This document shows positions 16,904-26,988 of a DNA stretch of 64,000 nt, piece by piece. Source of the DNA: Streptomyces sp. NBC_01341. Its GTDB lineage: Bacteria; Actinomycetota; Actinomycetes; Streptomycetales; Streptomycetaceae. The notes beneath the pieces are model-generated. The model saw nothing but the letters and a program-made list of their open reading frames with translations, ran no database searches and was not told the DNA's origin. Positions within the stretch are counted from its first letter, which is position 1, and each line of letters opens with the position of its first letter. The stretch lies in contig NZ_CP108364.1 in the NCBI RefSeq assembly GCF_035946055.1, positions 5,022,001 through 5,086,000 of the forward strand, read 5' to 3'. A program made the position numbers and the translations under genes.

Positions 16904-19777
16904 ATGAGCGAGACGAATTCCGCGGCCGAGGCGGCCGCGCCGCACCGCTACACGGCAGCGATGGCCGCCGACATCGAGGCACGCTGGCAGGACTTCTGGG
17001 ACGCCGAGGGGACGTACGAGGCGCCCAACCCGACCGGTGACCTGTCGGACGGCTCCGGGCTGGCGGCGAAGCCGAAGCGCTTCATCATGGACATGTTCCC
17101 GTACCCCTCGGGCGCCGGTCTGCACGTCGGCCACCCGCTGGGGTACATCGCCACCGACGTCTACGCCCGCCACCAGCGGATGACCGGGCACAACGTCCTG
17201 CACACCCTGGGCTTCGACGCGTTCGGTCTGCCGGCCGAGCAGTACGCCGTACAGACGGGCACGCACCCGCGGGCCTCCACCGAGGCCAACATGGAGAACA
17301 TGAAGGTCCAGCTGCGACGGCTGGGCCTGGGCCACGACAAGCGCCGCTCCTTCGCGACGATCGACGCCGAGTACTACAAGTGGACCCAGTGGATCTTCCT
17401 GCAGATCTTCAACTCCTGGTACGACACCGAGGCCGACCGTGCCCGCCCGATCGCCGACCTGGTCGCCCAGTTCGAGAACGGTGAGCGCCCGCTGCCGGAC
17501 GGCCGCGCATGGGGTGCGCTGACCGCCGCCGAGCGTGCCGACGTCCTGGGGCAGTACCGCCTGGCCTACGCCTCGGACGCTCCCGTCAACTGGTCGCCGG
17601 GTCTGGGCACCGTGCTGGCCAACGAAGAGGTGACGGCCGACGGCCGGTCCGAGCGGGGCAACTTCCCGGTGTTCAAGGCGAAGCTGCGCCAGTGGAACAT
17701 GCGGATCACCGCGTACGCGGACCGGCTGCTGGACGACCTGGACGGCCTGGACTGGCCCGAGGCCATCAAGCTGCAGCAGCGCAACTGGATCGGCCGGTCC
17801 GAGGGGGCGCGCGTCGACTTCCCCGTCGACGGTGCCGGCGACATCACCGTCTTCACCACCCGGCAGGACACGCTGTTCGGTGCCACCTACATGGTGCTGG
17901 CGCCGGAGCACGAGCTGGTCGAGCGGATCATCCCCGCCGCCTGGCCCGAGGGAACGCACCCGGTGTGGACCGGCGGCCACGCGAACCCGGCCGAGGCGGT
18001 CACCGCGTACCGCAAGCAGGCCGCGGCCAAGTCCGATGTGGAGCGCCAGGCGGAGGCCAAGGACAAGACCGGTGTCTTCACCGGGACGTACGCGACCAAC
18101 CCCGTCAGCGGCGACAAGGTGCCGGTCTTCATCGCCGACTACGTCCTGATGGGCTACGGCACCGGCGCGATCATGGCGGTACCGGCGCACGACGCGCGCG
18201 ACTTCGCCTTCGCGCGCGCCTTCGAGCTGCCGATGCGCTGCGTCGTCGAGCCGTCGGACGACCGCGGACTGGACCCCTCCACGTGGGAGGACGCGTTCTC
18301 CTCGTACGAGGCGAAGCTGGTCAACTCCGCGAACGGCGAGATCTCGCTCGACGGCCTGGGTGTCGTCGAGGCCAAGGCGAAGATCACCGAGTGGCTGCGG
18401 ACACACGGGGTCGGCGAGGGCACGGTCAACTTCAGGCTGCGCGACTGGCTGTTCAGCCGTCAGCGTTACTGGGGTGAGCCCTTCCCGATCGTCTACGACG
18501 AGGAGGGCATCGCCCACCCGCTGCCCGAGTCGATGCTGCCGCTGGAACTGCCCGAGGTCGAGGACTACTCGCCGCGCACCTTCGACCCGGAGGACGCCGA
18601 CACCCAGCCCGAGACCCCGCTGTCCCGCAACGCCGACTGGGTCAACGTCACGCTGGACCTGGGCGACGGCGCCGGCCCGCGACGTTACCGCCGCGAGACC
18701 AACACCATGCCCAACTGGGCCGGTTCCTGCTGGTACGAGCTGCGCTACCTGGACCCGAACAACGACCAGCGACTGGTCGACCCGGCGATCGAGCAGTATT
18801 GGATGGGGCCGCGCGACGGCCTGCCGACCGGCGGTGTCGACCTGTACGTCGGTGGCGCCGAGCATGCCGTTCTGCACCTGCTGTACGCCCGGTTCTGGTC
18901 CAAGGTCCTGCACGACCTGGGGCACATCTCGTCCGCCGAGCCGTTCCACAAGCTGTACAACCAGGGCATGATCCAGGCTTTCGTCTACCGGGACAGCCGC
19001 GGTATCGCGGTCCCGGCCGCCGAGGTCGAGGAGCGGGACGGGGCGTACTTCCACGGCGACGAGAAGGTCAGCCGCGTCCTGGGCAAGATGGGCAAGTCGC
19101 TGAAGAACGCGGTGACGCCCGACGAGATCTGCGGAGAGTACGGCGCGGACACCCTGCGCCTGTACGAGATGGCCATGGGGCCCCTGGACGTCTCGCGCCC
19201 GTGGGACACCCGGGCGGTCGTCGGCCAGTACAGGCTGCTGCAGCGTCTGTGGCGCAACATCGTCGACGAGGAGACCGGTGAGGTCACCGTCGTCGACGCG
19301 GAACCCGGCGAGGACACGCTGCGGGCACTGCACAAGGCCATCGACGGTGTCGGTCACGACATGGCGGGGATGCGCTTCAACACCGCGATCGCCAAGGTCA
19401 CCGAGCTGAACAACCACCTGACGAAGACGGGCGCTCCGCTGTCGCGGTCGGTCGCCGAGCGACTGGTGCTGCTGGTGGCACCGCTGGCGCCGCACGTGGC
19501 GGAAGAGCTGTGGCGCCGGCTGGGCCACACCGAGTCCGTCGTGCACCAGGACTTCCCGGTCGCCGACCCCGCCTACGTCGTCGACGAGACCGTCACCTGC
19601 GTGGTACAGGTCAAGGGCAAGGTCAGGGCGCGCCTGGAGATCTCCCCGTCGATCACGGACGAGGAACTGGAGGCGCTGGCCCTGGCCGACGAGAACGTGG
19701 TCGCCGCCCTGGGCGGGGCCGGGATCCGCAAGGTGATCGTCCGGGCGCCGAAGCTGGTCAACATCGTCCCCGCATAG
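16904..19777 (+). CDS. leuS: Leucyl-tRNA synthetase
   Basis: Charges tRNA-Leu in the cytoplasm. The 957-residue class I synthetase has the HIGH signature as HVGH in [15 protein letters not shown] (about residues 68-82). A large editing domain lies in the middle ([61 protein letters not shown]). The KMSKS signature appears as KMGKS in [12 protein letters not shown], followed by the anticodon-binding domain. ATG 16904 is preferred because GAGG precedes it closely and the protein N terminus fits; GTG 16850 is an alternative. Expression is probably set by the leucine leader peptide and attenuator just upstream. Confidence 0.97.
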   Translation: MSETNSAAEAAAPHRYTAAMAADIEARWQDFWDAEGTYEAPNPTGDLSDGSGLAAKPKRFIMDMFPYPSGAGLHVGHPLGYIATDVYARHQRMTGHNVLHTLGFDAFGLPAEQYAVQTGTHPRASTEANMENMKVQLRRLGLGHDKRRSFATIDAEYYKWTQWIFLQIFNSWYDTEADRARPIADLVAQFENGERPLPDGRAWGALTAAERADVLGQYRLAYASDAPVNWSPGLGTVLANEEVTADGRSERGNFPVFKAKLRQWNMRITAYADRLLDDLDGLDWPEAIKLQQRNWIGRSEGARVDFPVDGAGDITVFTTRQDTLFGATYMVLAPEHELVERIIPAAWPEGTHPVWTGGHANPAEAVTAYRKQAAAKSDVERQAEAKDKTGVFTGTYATNPVSGDKVPVFIADYVLMGYGTGAIMAVPAHDARDFAFARAFELPMRCVVEPSDDRGLDPSTWEDAFSSYEAKLVNSANGEISLDGLGVVEAKAKITEWLRTHGVGEGTVNFRLRDWLFSRQRYWGEPFPIVYDEEGIAHPLPESMLPLELPEVEDYSPRTFDPEDADTQPETPLSRNADWVNVTLDLGDGAGPRRYRRETNTMPNWAGSCWYELRYLDPNNDQRLVDPAIEQYWMGPRDGLPTGGVDLYVGGAEHAVLHLLYARFWSKVLHDLGHISSAEPFHKLYNQGMIQAFVYRDSRGIAVPAAEVEERDGAYFHGDEKVSRVLGKMGKSLKNAVTPDEICGEYGADTLRLYEMAMGPLDVSRPWDTRAVVGQYRLLQRLWRNIVDEETGEVTVVDAEPGEDTLRALHKAIDGVGHDMAGMRFNTAIAKVTELNNHLTKTGAPLSRSVAERLVLLVAPLAPHVAEELWRRLGHTESVVHQDFPVADPAYVVDETVTCVVQVKGKVRARLEISPSITDEELEALALADENVVAALGGAGIRKVIVRAPKLVNIVPA

Positions 19778-20039
19778 GGGCGTCCTGCGGACCGCCCCGT
19801 CTCCTGTGGGGCGCTCCGTGTCCTGTGGGGCGAGCCGCAGAAGTGACCCGGGAAGTCCGTCGGGGCACGCCCGGGCTTTCCGTACGGCCAGGGGTGCCCC
19901 GGCCTGTACTTTCCCCGCGGCCAGGGCTTTCCCCTACGGGCAGGTTGGGGGTTCCTCCGGAACCCTCGGCCTGCCCGTTCCGTTTACGGTGGAGGGGCGG
20001 GCCGCAACCGGCAGCCGAACCGACAACCGAGGGGCGTCC

Positions 20040-20735
20040 ATGGAAGCCGCGATCCTGATCCTGACGTTGCTGTTCGTCGCGTTCGTGGCGCTCGGTGTGT
20101 ACGCCGGTGTGAAGGCGGTGCGGGCCGCCAAGCGGGGCGTGGACCGGACGATCACGCAGGCGCGCCGCTCCGTCGAGGACACCGCACTGCGGGCGAAGAG
20201 CTACGGGCAGCCGGGGGTACCGGGAGAGCTCGCACAGCTGAGGCTCGCTCTGCGGACGTCGATGAGGGCCACGCAGGAGGCGCTGAACGCCGGAGCGGCG
20301 GAGGACGCCTCCCTCTCGGAGTCGCTGAACCTGTTCCACCGGCTGAGTGCCCATGGGCGCGAGCTCGATCACGACCTCAAGCGGCTGGAGCGCGAGCCCG
20401 ACCGGGCGACCGTGGCCTCCCTGCTCCCGGGCCTCAAGGAGCGCACCGAGCGCATCACGCACTCGGCGGAATCGCTGCGCTGGGCGGCGCGTGACCGGGC
20501 CAGGCAGTTCGCCGACGACGACCTGGCCGCGCTGAACGCACAGATCGACGTGGAGGCCGGCGCCCTGCGGCACTGGACGACCGAGGAACCGCAGACACAG
20601 GGCGGTGACGTTGCCGGGCACCACTGGACCGCTCCGGCGGACGAGCCGTCACCGCAGGCGATCACCTCTCCGGATCCTCGCTCGGATACCGGCTACCCGT
20701 GGCAGAAGTCGGCCAAGCCGGAGACGACGAACTGA
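20040..20735 (+). CDS. Membrane-anchored coiled-coil protein
   Basis: A 231-residue protein whose first 22 residues are a transmembrane helix (AAILILTLLFVAFVALGVYAG), followed by a long helical, charged region with coiled-coil character (about 30-175) and a disordered acidic tail. The ATG follows GAGGGG. No catalytic motif is seen. It resembles bacterial proteins anchored by one N-terminal helix with a cytoplasmic coiled coil, but I do not recognise a named family. Confidence 0.7.
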   Translation: MEAAILILTLLFVAFVALGVYAGVKAVRAAKRGVDRTITQARRSVEDTALRAKSYGQPGVPGELAQLRLALRTSMRATQEALNAGAAEDASLSESLNLFHRLSAHGRELDHDLKRLEREPDRATVASLLPGLKERTERITHSAESLRWAARDRARQFADDDLAALNAQIDVEAGALRHWTTEEPQTQGGDVAGHHWTAPADEPSPQAITSPDPRSDTGYPWQKSAKPETTN

Positions 20736-20951
20736 ACCGGCGGAAAGCCGGGTGACCGGTCGCGCGGTCGCGCCCCGCTGAGGGCCCGTGAGGAACCTGC
20801 ATGTACATGGGCGGCGACGTTGACCGTGTGTGTCCGGGCTGGTCGACGCGTGTCCGAGTTCGACGGATGAATGTTTGCAGGGCGAGCGGAAATGATCAGT
20901 AGATCGGTCCCGGGCTGCCGCGCCCCCGCCCTGGAAGGTAATCTCCGGCTC

Positions 20952-21797
20952 ATGTCCCGCCATGTCGCTATCGTCACCGATTCAACGGCCTACTTGCCAC
21001 GCCGGACGATGGAACGGCACGGCATCATCGCGGTGCCGCTCACCGTGGTCCTGGGTGATCAAGCACTGGAGGAGGGCACGGAGATCTCGGCCCGGTCGCT
21101 GGCTCTGGCCCTGCAGAAACGCCACTCCGTGACCACGTCGCGGCCCAGTCCCGAGGTCTTCGCCGCGACCTACCGCGCCGTGGCGGACGCCGGCGCCACC
21201 GACGTGATCTCCCTCCACCTGTCGGCCGAGCTCTCCGGGACGTACGACGCCGCGCTGCTGGCGGCGAAGGACGCACCCGTGCCCGTGCGTGTCGTCGATA
21301 CGGGCATGGTGGCCATGGCCCTGGGGTTCTGCGCGCTCGCTGCCGCCGAGGCCGCGGAAGCGGGGGGCGGTCCGGAAGAGGCGGTCGCCGCAGCCGAGAA
21401 GCGGGCTGCGGACACGTCCGCCTACTTCTACGTCGACACGCTGGACTACCTGCGCCGGGGCGGTCGTATAGGCGCCGCTCAAGCGCTGTTGGGATCCGCG
21501 CTCGCGGTCAAGCCGCTCCTCCGGCTGGACGGCGGCCGTATCGAACTGCTCGAGAAGGTGCGGACCGCTTCCAGGGCGATCGCCCGGCTCGAGGAGATCG
21601 TCGCGCAGCAGGCCGGTTCGGGCGCGGTGGACATCGCCGTGCATCATCTGGCCGCGCCGGAAGGAGCCGAACGGCTCGCGGAGCGACTGCGGGGCCGGGT
21701 GCCCGGACTGGTCGAGTTGTACGTCAGCGAAGTCGGCGCGGTCATCGGAGCGCACACCGGGCCCGGACTGCTGGGCGCTGTCGTCTCTCCGCGCTGA
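20952..21797 (+). CDS. DegV family fatty-acid-binding protein
   Basis: A 281-residue DegV protein. Typical marks are VAIVTDSTAYLP at the start, VTTSRPSPEVFAATYR, ISLHLSAELSGTYDAALLAA, VDTLDYLRRGGRIGAAQALLGSALAVKPLL, and EVGAVIGAHTGPGLLG at the end. Family members bind a fatty acid and in some bacteria work with fatty-acid kinases to pass acyl groups to phospholipid synthesis. ATG 20952 is used because the family begins right there; the longer reading frame from 20871 adds unrelated residues. Confidence 0.9.
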   Translation: MSRHVAIVTDSTAYLPRRTMERHGIIAVPLTVVLGDQALEEGTEISARSLALALQKRHSVTTSRPSPEVFAATYRAVADAGATDVISLHLSAELSGTYDAALLAAKDAPVPVRVVDTGMVAMALGFCALAAAEAAEAGGGPEEAVAAAEKRAADTSAYFYVDTLDYLRRGGRIGAAQALLGSALAVKPLLRLDGGRIELLEKVRTASRAIARLEEIVAQQAGSGAVDIAVHHLAAPEGAERLAERLRGRVPGLVELYVSEVGAVIGAHTGPGLLGAVVSPR

Positions 21798-21900
21798 ATT
21801 CCATCCCTGCGGGTGGCGAAGATATGCACAACCGGTGAGTTATCCACCGGATATCGGGCGCGTCGGCGCATTCCGGCAGAAGTGTCTAGCGTCGTGCGGC

Positions 21901-23379
21901 ATGAGCTACCGATCACTCCCGACGCCCGGCCTTCCGGCCGTCCCGCAGCGGCAATCCAGCGACGCGCCGCGCATCGCTCACGACCGGACCGGACAGGTAC
22001 ACGCGCATCCCTCCCAGCGTGCCGGCGCGAACACGCACCGCGCTGATCGGCGTCCGGTGCGCGGGACCGGCCCCACCGGGCGTGCCCGGCACAGATCCGG
22101 TGTCCGCCCGGGCGGCGCGGCCGGCACCTCGCCGGGAACCGCTTACGGAGCCCGGCACGGGCGGAGGCGCCTCGCGCGCGGATTCGACGCCGAGGCCGCG
22201 GCGGCCTCGCGGCTACGGGCGGACGCGCTGATGGCGGGCGAGCGCCCCCTGCCGACGAATGCGGGAGCGAGCGTGGATGTCGCGCCCCCTGTCGCGCCCG
22301 GGCGGGCTCGCGCGGCACCGTCCTGGGCTGCTGACCAGGACGAGCCGGCCGCTTCCACCGGGGGCCCGCCGACGCCCGCCGTGCCGGCGGCGCGACCGGG
22401 GCCCGGCAGCACAGCGACGGCTTCGACTGCGGCTTCGGCTTCGGCTGCCCGGTGGTGTGCGACGCCCGGCGCAAGCCCTCGCATGGTCCCGGAGGCGCGT
22501 CCGGTGCGCGGTGCGACGACTGCGCCGCCCGTGGCCGGGCGGCTGCTCCGCCCGCCGGGCCGTGGAACTTGCCCGGAGCCCGCTGGGCTGTCCGCTCCGG
22601 CCGTTGCGGGCCCGCTCCGACCACCTGACCAGGAAGTGCCCCGTGCCTCCGCAGCGCGGGCACGGTGGTGGCGGGAGGCCGGACCCGCACTGCGGGACCG
22701 CCTCCCTCTGTGGTTGCAGCTCCGATGCGGTCTTGAACCGCGTGCGCTCGCAGCGGTGGCGGTCGTCCTCGCCGGCGCCCTGATCCTTGCGGCGACCCAT
22801 TTCTGGTCCGCTCGGCCCGAGACCGTTCGTGCTCCCGAACGGGTGGCCGAGGCCGCAGCCGTCCAGGCGGGCACGCCTGGCGCTCCCGGGCCCGGCTATC
22901 CCTCGCCCCTGACCGCCGGGTCGTCGGCCGGCCCGACTCCCGGAGGACGCATCGTCGTCGACGTGAGCGGGAAGGTGCGCCATCCCGGGATCCAGTACCT
23001 GCCGGTCGGTTCCCGTGTCGCGGACGCGCTGCGGGCCGCGGGAGGCGTCCGTGAAGGAGCGGATGTCACGGGACTCAACCGAGCGCGCGTTCTGACGGAC
23101 GGCGAGCAGGTCGCGGTGGGGCTGCCTGCCGCACAGCCTGCACCGGACGGAGGCACGGGGGCAGGGCCCGGGCGCACCGGACCGGTGACGCCGCTGAGTC
23201 TCGGCGCGGCCACCGTCGAGCAGCTCGAGACCCTGCCGGGGGTGGGTCCCGTTCTCGCCCAGCACATCATCGACTACCGGACCGCGCACGGCGGCTACCG
23301 CTCCGTCGACGAGCTCCGTGAGGTGAACGGGATCGGCGATCGCCGGTTCGCGGATCTACGGGCACTGGTCACGCCGTGA
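21901..23379 (+). CDS. comEA: ComEA-family DNA-binding protein with long disordered N terminus
   Basis: A 492-residue protein; most ComEA proteins are much shorter. The first 270 residues are low complexity, rich in Ala, Arg, Pro and Gly. One transmembrane helix follows (LAAVAVVLAGALILAATHFW), then an SLBB domain (IVVDVSGKVRHPGIQYLPVG to about residue 413). The last 62 residues are two helix-hairpin-helix motifs (VEQLETLPGVGPVLAQHIIDY and VDELREVNGIGDRRFADLR) that bind double-stranded DNA outside the membrane in competence systems. TAGCGT lies eight bases before ATG 21901, suggesting a near-leaderless transcript. The stop overlaps the comEC start as GTGA. Confidence 0.9.
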   Translation: MSYRSLPTPGLPAVPQRQSSDAPRIAHDRTGQVHAHPSQRAGANTHRADRRPVRGTGPTGRARHRSGVRPGGAAGTSPGTAYGARHGRRRLARGFDAEAAAASRLRADALMAGERPLPTNAGASVDVAPPVAPGRARAAPSWAADQDEPAASTGGPPTPAVPAARPGPGSTATASTAASASAARWCATPGASPRMVPEARPVRGATTAPPVAGRLLRPPGRGTCPEPAGLSAPAVAGPLRPPDQEVPRASAARARWWREAGPALRDRLPLWLQLRCGLEPRALAAVAVVLAGALILAATHFWSARPETVRAPERVAEAAAVQAGTPGAPGPGYPSPLTAGSSAGPTPGGRIVVDVSGKVRHPGIQYLPVGSRVADALRAAGGVREGADVTGLNRARVLTDGEQVAVGLPAAQPAPDGGTGAGPGRTGPVTPLSLGAATVEQLETLPGVGPVLAQHIIDYRTAHGGYRSVDELREVNGIGDRRFADLRALVTP

Positions 23380-25415
23380 ACAGCACCGATGTGCACGGGG
23401 AATCGGGATCTCGGCTGGGAGCCGCCCACCCGCAGCAGGAAGCTCCGGCCGATCTCCGGCTGGTGCCTCCCGCGCTGGCGGCGTGGGGAGCGGCAGCGGT
23501 GGCTCTCGGCGCGCCCGGCCGTTGGGCGGCGGTGGGAGCCGTTCTCTGCGCCTGCGCGGGCGTGTGCCTCCTCGCCCGGTCCCGAACCGCCCGGTCCCGA
23601 ACCGCGGGAGGGCCCGCCGACGGGTGGCCCCTGCGGGCGAGTTCGCGGTGGACGGCGCACTCCGAGGGGGCGCCTCCGCGGGTAATCCCGCGGCGGGCCG
23701 CGCACTCCGACACACCCCGGCAGCCGACGGGCCCCGCGGGGTGGGTGCGGCGCGCCACGCCGCGTGCCACCGCCGCTGCCGGGATGCTCCTGTGCGCCGC
23801 CGCCGGCACGGCTGCGGGAGGGCTGCACGGAGCGGATTCCCGCAGCGGGCCCGTCCCGGGGCTGGCGCAGGTGTATGCGAGCGTCGAGGCCGACGTGACC
23901 CTGACGTCCGACCCGCGACAGACCCGCCCCCGTGTCCAGGGTGATCACAGCACGCCCGTATCCCTTCTCATCGACGCCGAGGTCACCCGGCTGACGGCTC
24001 CCGACGGGCGGGTCACCGCACTCCGTACCCCGGTTCTCGTCATGGTCGCTCCCGGTCGGGCGGTCGCGAACTGGCGGCAATTGCTGCCCTCGACCCGGCT
24101 CCGCGTCAGCGGGCGCCTCGCACCACCGCGTCACGAGGGTGAACGCATCGCAGCCGTTCTCGGTATCGACGCGGACGAGCCACCGAGGACGAGTGCCGGA
24201 CCGACTTTCCTCCAACGTGGTGCGGGGCGACTGCGCTCCGGCCTCCGGGAGGCCACCGACGGGCTCGGCCCCGACGCCCGTGCTCTGCTGCCCGGGCTGG
24301 TGGTCGGAGACACCTCCCGTGTCCCGCCCGACCTGCACGACGCCTTCAAGGCCACCGACCTCACCCACCTGCTCGCGGTTTCCGGTGCCAACCTGTCCGT
24401 GTTGCTTTTCCTCCTCATCGGGCCACCGGGCACGGCCCTGCGCAGCGAACGTCGCGGACTGGCACCCAGGCTGGGGATCTCGCTGCGCATGACTGCCGTC
24501 CTCGGCGGGACCATCGCGCTTGCCTTCGTGATCGTCTGCCGCCCCGAACCGAGTGTCCTGCGCGCGGCGGCGTGCGGTCTGATCACCCTGCTCGCGATCG
24601 GAACGGGACGGCGCAGATCGCTGATTCCCGCACTCGCCGCGGCCGTTCTGCTCCTGGTGCTGTACGACCCGTGGCTGTCCCGCAGTTACGGATTCCTGCT
24701 CTCCGTGCTCGCCACCGGGGCGCTGCTCACGCTGGCCCCGCGGTGGAGCGGTGCGCTGCAACGACGCGGGGTCCCGGCCCGGCCGGCCGAGATGCTGGCG
24801 GCCGCCGGAGCCGCCCAAGCGGTCTGTGCGCCCGTGGTCGTGGTCCTCGCCTCACGGGTCAGCCTGGTGGCGATCCCCTGCAATCTGCTGGCCGAGTTCG
24901 CGGTGGCGCCTGCGACGGTCCTCGGTTTCGCCTCACTCGCCGCGGCCCCCCTGTGGATGCCGGCGGCCGTGGGACTGGCCACGGTTGCGGGCTGGCCCGT
25001 CAGCTGGGTCGCGTACGTGGCCCGTACCGGGGCGGCCCTTCCTGGGGCGGAGGCGGACTGGCCCGGTGGCTGGCGCGGTGCCGCCCTGCTGGCCGTCCTC
25101 ACCGTCGTGCTGCTGCTCTCCGCCCACCGTCTGGCCCGTCACCCGTGGCTCTGCTCGACTGCCGCGCTTCTGCTCGTCCTGGCGGTATGGAGACCGGTGC
25201 CACTCACCCGGCTCATGACGGGCTGGCCGCCTCCCGGCTGGGCTTTCGCCCTGTGCGACGTCGGACAGGGCGACGCCATGGTGCTCGCCACGGGGGAGGG
25301 TTCGGGGGTGGTCGTCGACGCCGGCCCCGAACCACGCCTTGTCGACGGGTGCCTGCGCGACCTGGACATCACCCGTGTTCCCCTCCTGCTTCTCACCCAC
25401 TTCTTCTCCCGATAG
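23376..25415 (+). pseudogene. comEC: comEC 5' part, interrupted by a mobile element
   Basis: Encodes 679 residues of a ComEC/Rec2 protein, the DNA-uptake channel. It keeps the N-terminal domain, the multi-helix competence domain (LLPGLVVGDTSRVPPDLHDAFKATDLTHLLAVSGAN is the hallmark) and the start of the C-terminal metallo-beta-lactamase domain (CDVGQGDAMVLATGEGSGVVVDAGP). It then reaches LLLLTHF and runs into foreign sequence giving FSR and a stop. The break falls inside the metal-binding motif that should read HxHADH. The remainder of the domain is found 21.7 kb away at 47123-47728. The channel part could still be made, but without its nuclease-like domain. It is coupled to comEA by a GTGA overlap. 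Confidence 0.92.
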
Positions 25416-25500
25416 TTTCAGACGCTCTCATTGAGGGCGGCCCTGCAGGGGCCGCCCAACACTGTGTGCGAGCTTCCTCGTTACCTCTGACGGTGTTGGG
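25398..25500. other. Left junction and terminal sequences of the comEC element
   Basis: Host codons CAC TTC (25398-25403) meet TTCTCC (25404-25409), which matches the inverted GGAGAA at the right end. An imperfect palindrome follows, CGCTCTCA-T-TGAGGGCG (25423-25439), then a perfect 9-bp hairpin GGGCGGCCC/GGGCCGCCC (25435-25457). An enclosing 8-bp inverted repeat, CCCAACAC/GTGTTGGG, lies at 25455-25462 and 25493-25500. These are candidate recombinase arm sites or an insulating hairpin before the recombinase operon. Confidence 0.65.
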
Positions 25501-25521
25501 TTCTCTCAGTCGGAGGGGTAA

Positions 25522-26988
25522 GTGGATCTGTTCTTCGTCAGCCGGGCCCGTGTACAGGAACGGCCAGAGTTGTACAGCGGGGTGGGCGCGGAGGCTGTAC
25601 GACGGCTGGACTTCCGGGCTCTGCCGGATCGTCTGCCCGTGATCGTGGACGGGCAGATGCGGCCGGTGGAGCCGGCCTGTTCCTGGTTTCGGTACCTGGC
25701 CTACCTGGGGCGTGATCCGGAGAACACGCTGCGGCACTACGCGTACATCGTGCTGCGGCTGATGGAGTTTCTGGCCGAGCGAGGCCGCGAGCTGGGGACT
25801 GCGGCCGAGTCCGATCTGGTGGCCTACCGGCGGTCGCGGATCGAGTTGCAGGATGTGCCGGTGGGCGGAACGGCCTGGGACCGAGAAGCGTCGGTGATCA
25901 ACACACTGCTGGACTGGATGGTCGGCCGGGGGCTGCGGCGCACGTCACCGCTGCGGGCGGTCGGCTCCTCGAACCCGCTGTCCAGCGGGTTGAGCCGGGA
26001 CATGGACATCCGGCACCTGTCGCTAGGGCAGTATGTGTTTTTCCGGGACATCGGGTTGGGCGGGCAGACGCTGGGTGGCGAGGTCGATCGGTCCTTTCGC
26101 GGCTGGGCGCCGAACCGCAGCCGAGCAGCTGCGGACCTGGGGCTGATGACCGGGATGCGACCACAGGAGTGGTCGACGGTGCTGCTGCCGGAGCTCGCGG
26201 TCGGGATGCGGCGGGCCGGAGAGGTCGTGCAATTCGACCTCCAAGCATGCGCGAAATACAAGAAGCACCGCACCGTCTTTGTCCCGCGCGACGCGCTGAC
26301 CTCGGTGGACCGGTTCTTGCTGATCGAGCGGCCGGAGATGGCCGAGGGCCTGGTCCGCACGCTTGAAAGGCGCCATCGCGAGCTGCTCGTGGTCAGCGAG
26401 ATCGACTACGCGCGCGGCCGACTGAGGGGGTGCTGGCAGGGCAGGGAACGGCAATTTACCTGGTCGGCGATGTCGCCGAGGCTGCGGCGGGTCACAGTCC
26501 ACGAGGGACCGGCCGGGCTTGAGCCTCTGGCGGTGTTCATCGGACACGGCAGCCTGATGCTCACCTCATCGTCGTGGGACCGAATCCGCTGCCAGGCATG
26601 GGACCGGATGACGACTGTCCGGGACGACGTTCTGGCCCCTCAAATCCCCCTGAAACGCTATCGATTCCACGATCTGAGGCACACGTTTGCCCTGCGGCTT
26701 TTGGACTTCTTGATGCGGCGGGCGGCCGAGCGCGAGCGGTCGGTAGTCCGGGCGGGCATGGCGACGCTCGCCGAGCATATTGCCTTCAATCCGCTACTGA
26801 TTGTCAGCCGCAGACTCGGTCATGCGAGCCCAGCCACGACCTACGAGTACTTGCGCTACCTGGAAGACCCGATGGCCTACGTTGACGCCGTGTTCGCCCA
26901 GTGGGCGGCGAGCGATGGGGACACTTACGCGGACATCGCCCTGCGGACCATGGATGTTGAGGAAGCCGGTCATGCCACGCCGCGGTGA
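25522..26988 (+). CDS. Tyrosine recombinase, first of trio (TnpA-like)
   Basis: A 488-residue integrase with a complete catalytic set: Arg213 in LMTGMRPQEWS, a lysine near 248 (KYKKHRTVFVP), His383-x-x-Arg386 in FHDLRHTFALR, His434 in RRLGHASPATT and a tyrosine nine residues later (Tyr443). The N-terminal 180 residues form the SAM-like core-binding part. GTG 25522 has a strong ribosome site (CGGAGGGG). It is the first gene inside the element and reads inward from the left end. Its last 17 bp overlap the next recombinase gene. Among the three it is the best candidate for strand cleavage. Confidence 0.92.
   Translation: MDLFFVSRARVQERPELYSGVGAEAVRRLDFRALPDRLPVIVDGQMRPVEPACSWFRYLAYLGRDPENTLRHYAYIVLRLMEFLAERGRELGTAAESDLVAYRRSRIELQDVPVGGTAWDREASVINTLLDWMVGRGLRRTSPLRAVGSSNPLSSGLSRDMDIRHLSLGQYVFFRDIGLGGQTLGGEVDRSFRGWAPNRSRAAADLGLMTGMRPQEWSTVLLPELAVGMRRAGEVVQFDLQACAKYKKHRTVFVPRDALTSVDRFLLIERPEMAEGLVRTLERRHRELLVVSEIDYARGRLRGCWQGRERQFTWSAMSPRLRRVTVHEGPAGLEPLAVFIGHGSLMLTSSSWDRIRCQAWDRMTTVRDDVLAPQIPLKRYRFHDLRHTFALRLLDFLMRRAAERERSVVRAGMATLAEHIAFNPLLIVSRRLGHASPATTYEYLRYLEDPMAYVDAVFAQWAASDGDTYADIALRTMDVEEAGHATPR

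Noticed and set aside
16520-19546. A 1008-codon open frame opposite leuS
   Set aside because: It mirrors leuS codon by codon, as often happens in high-GC DNA. It has no ribosome site and no recognisable domain.
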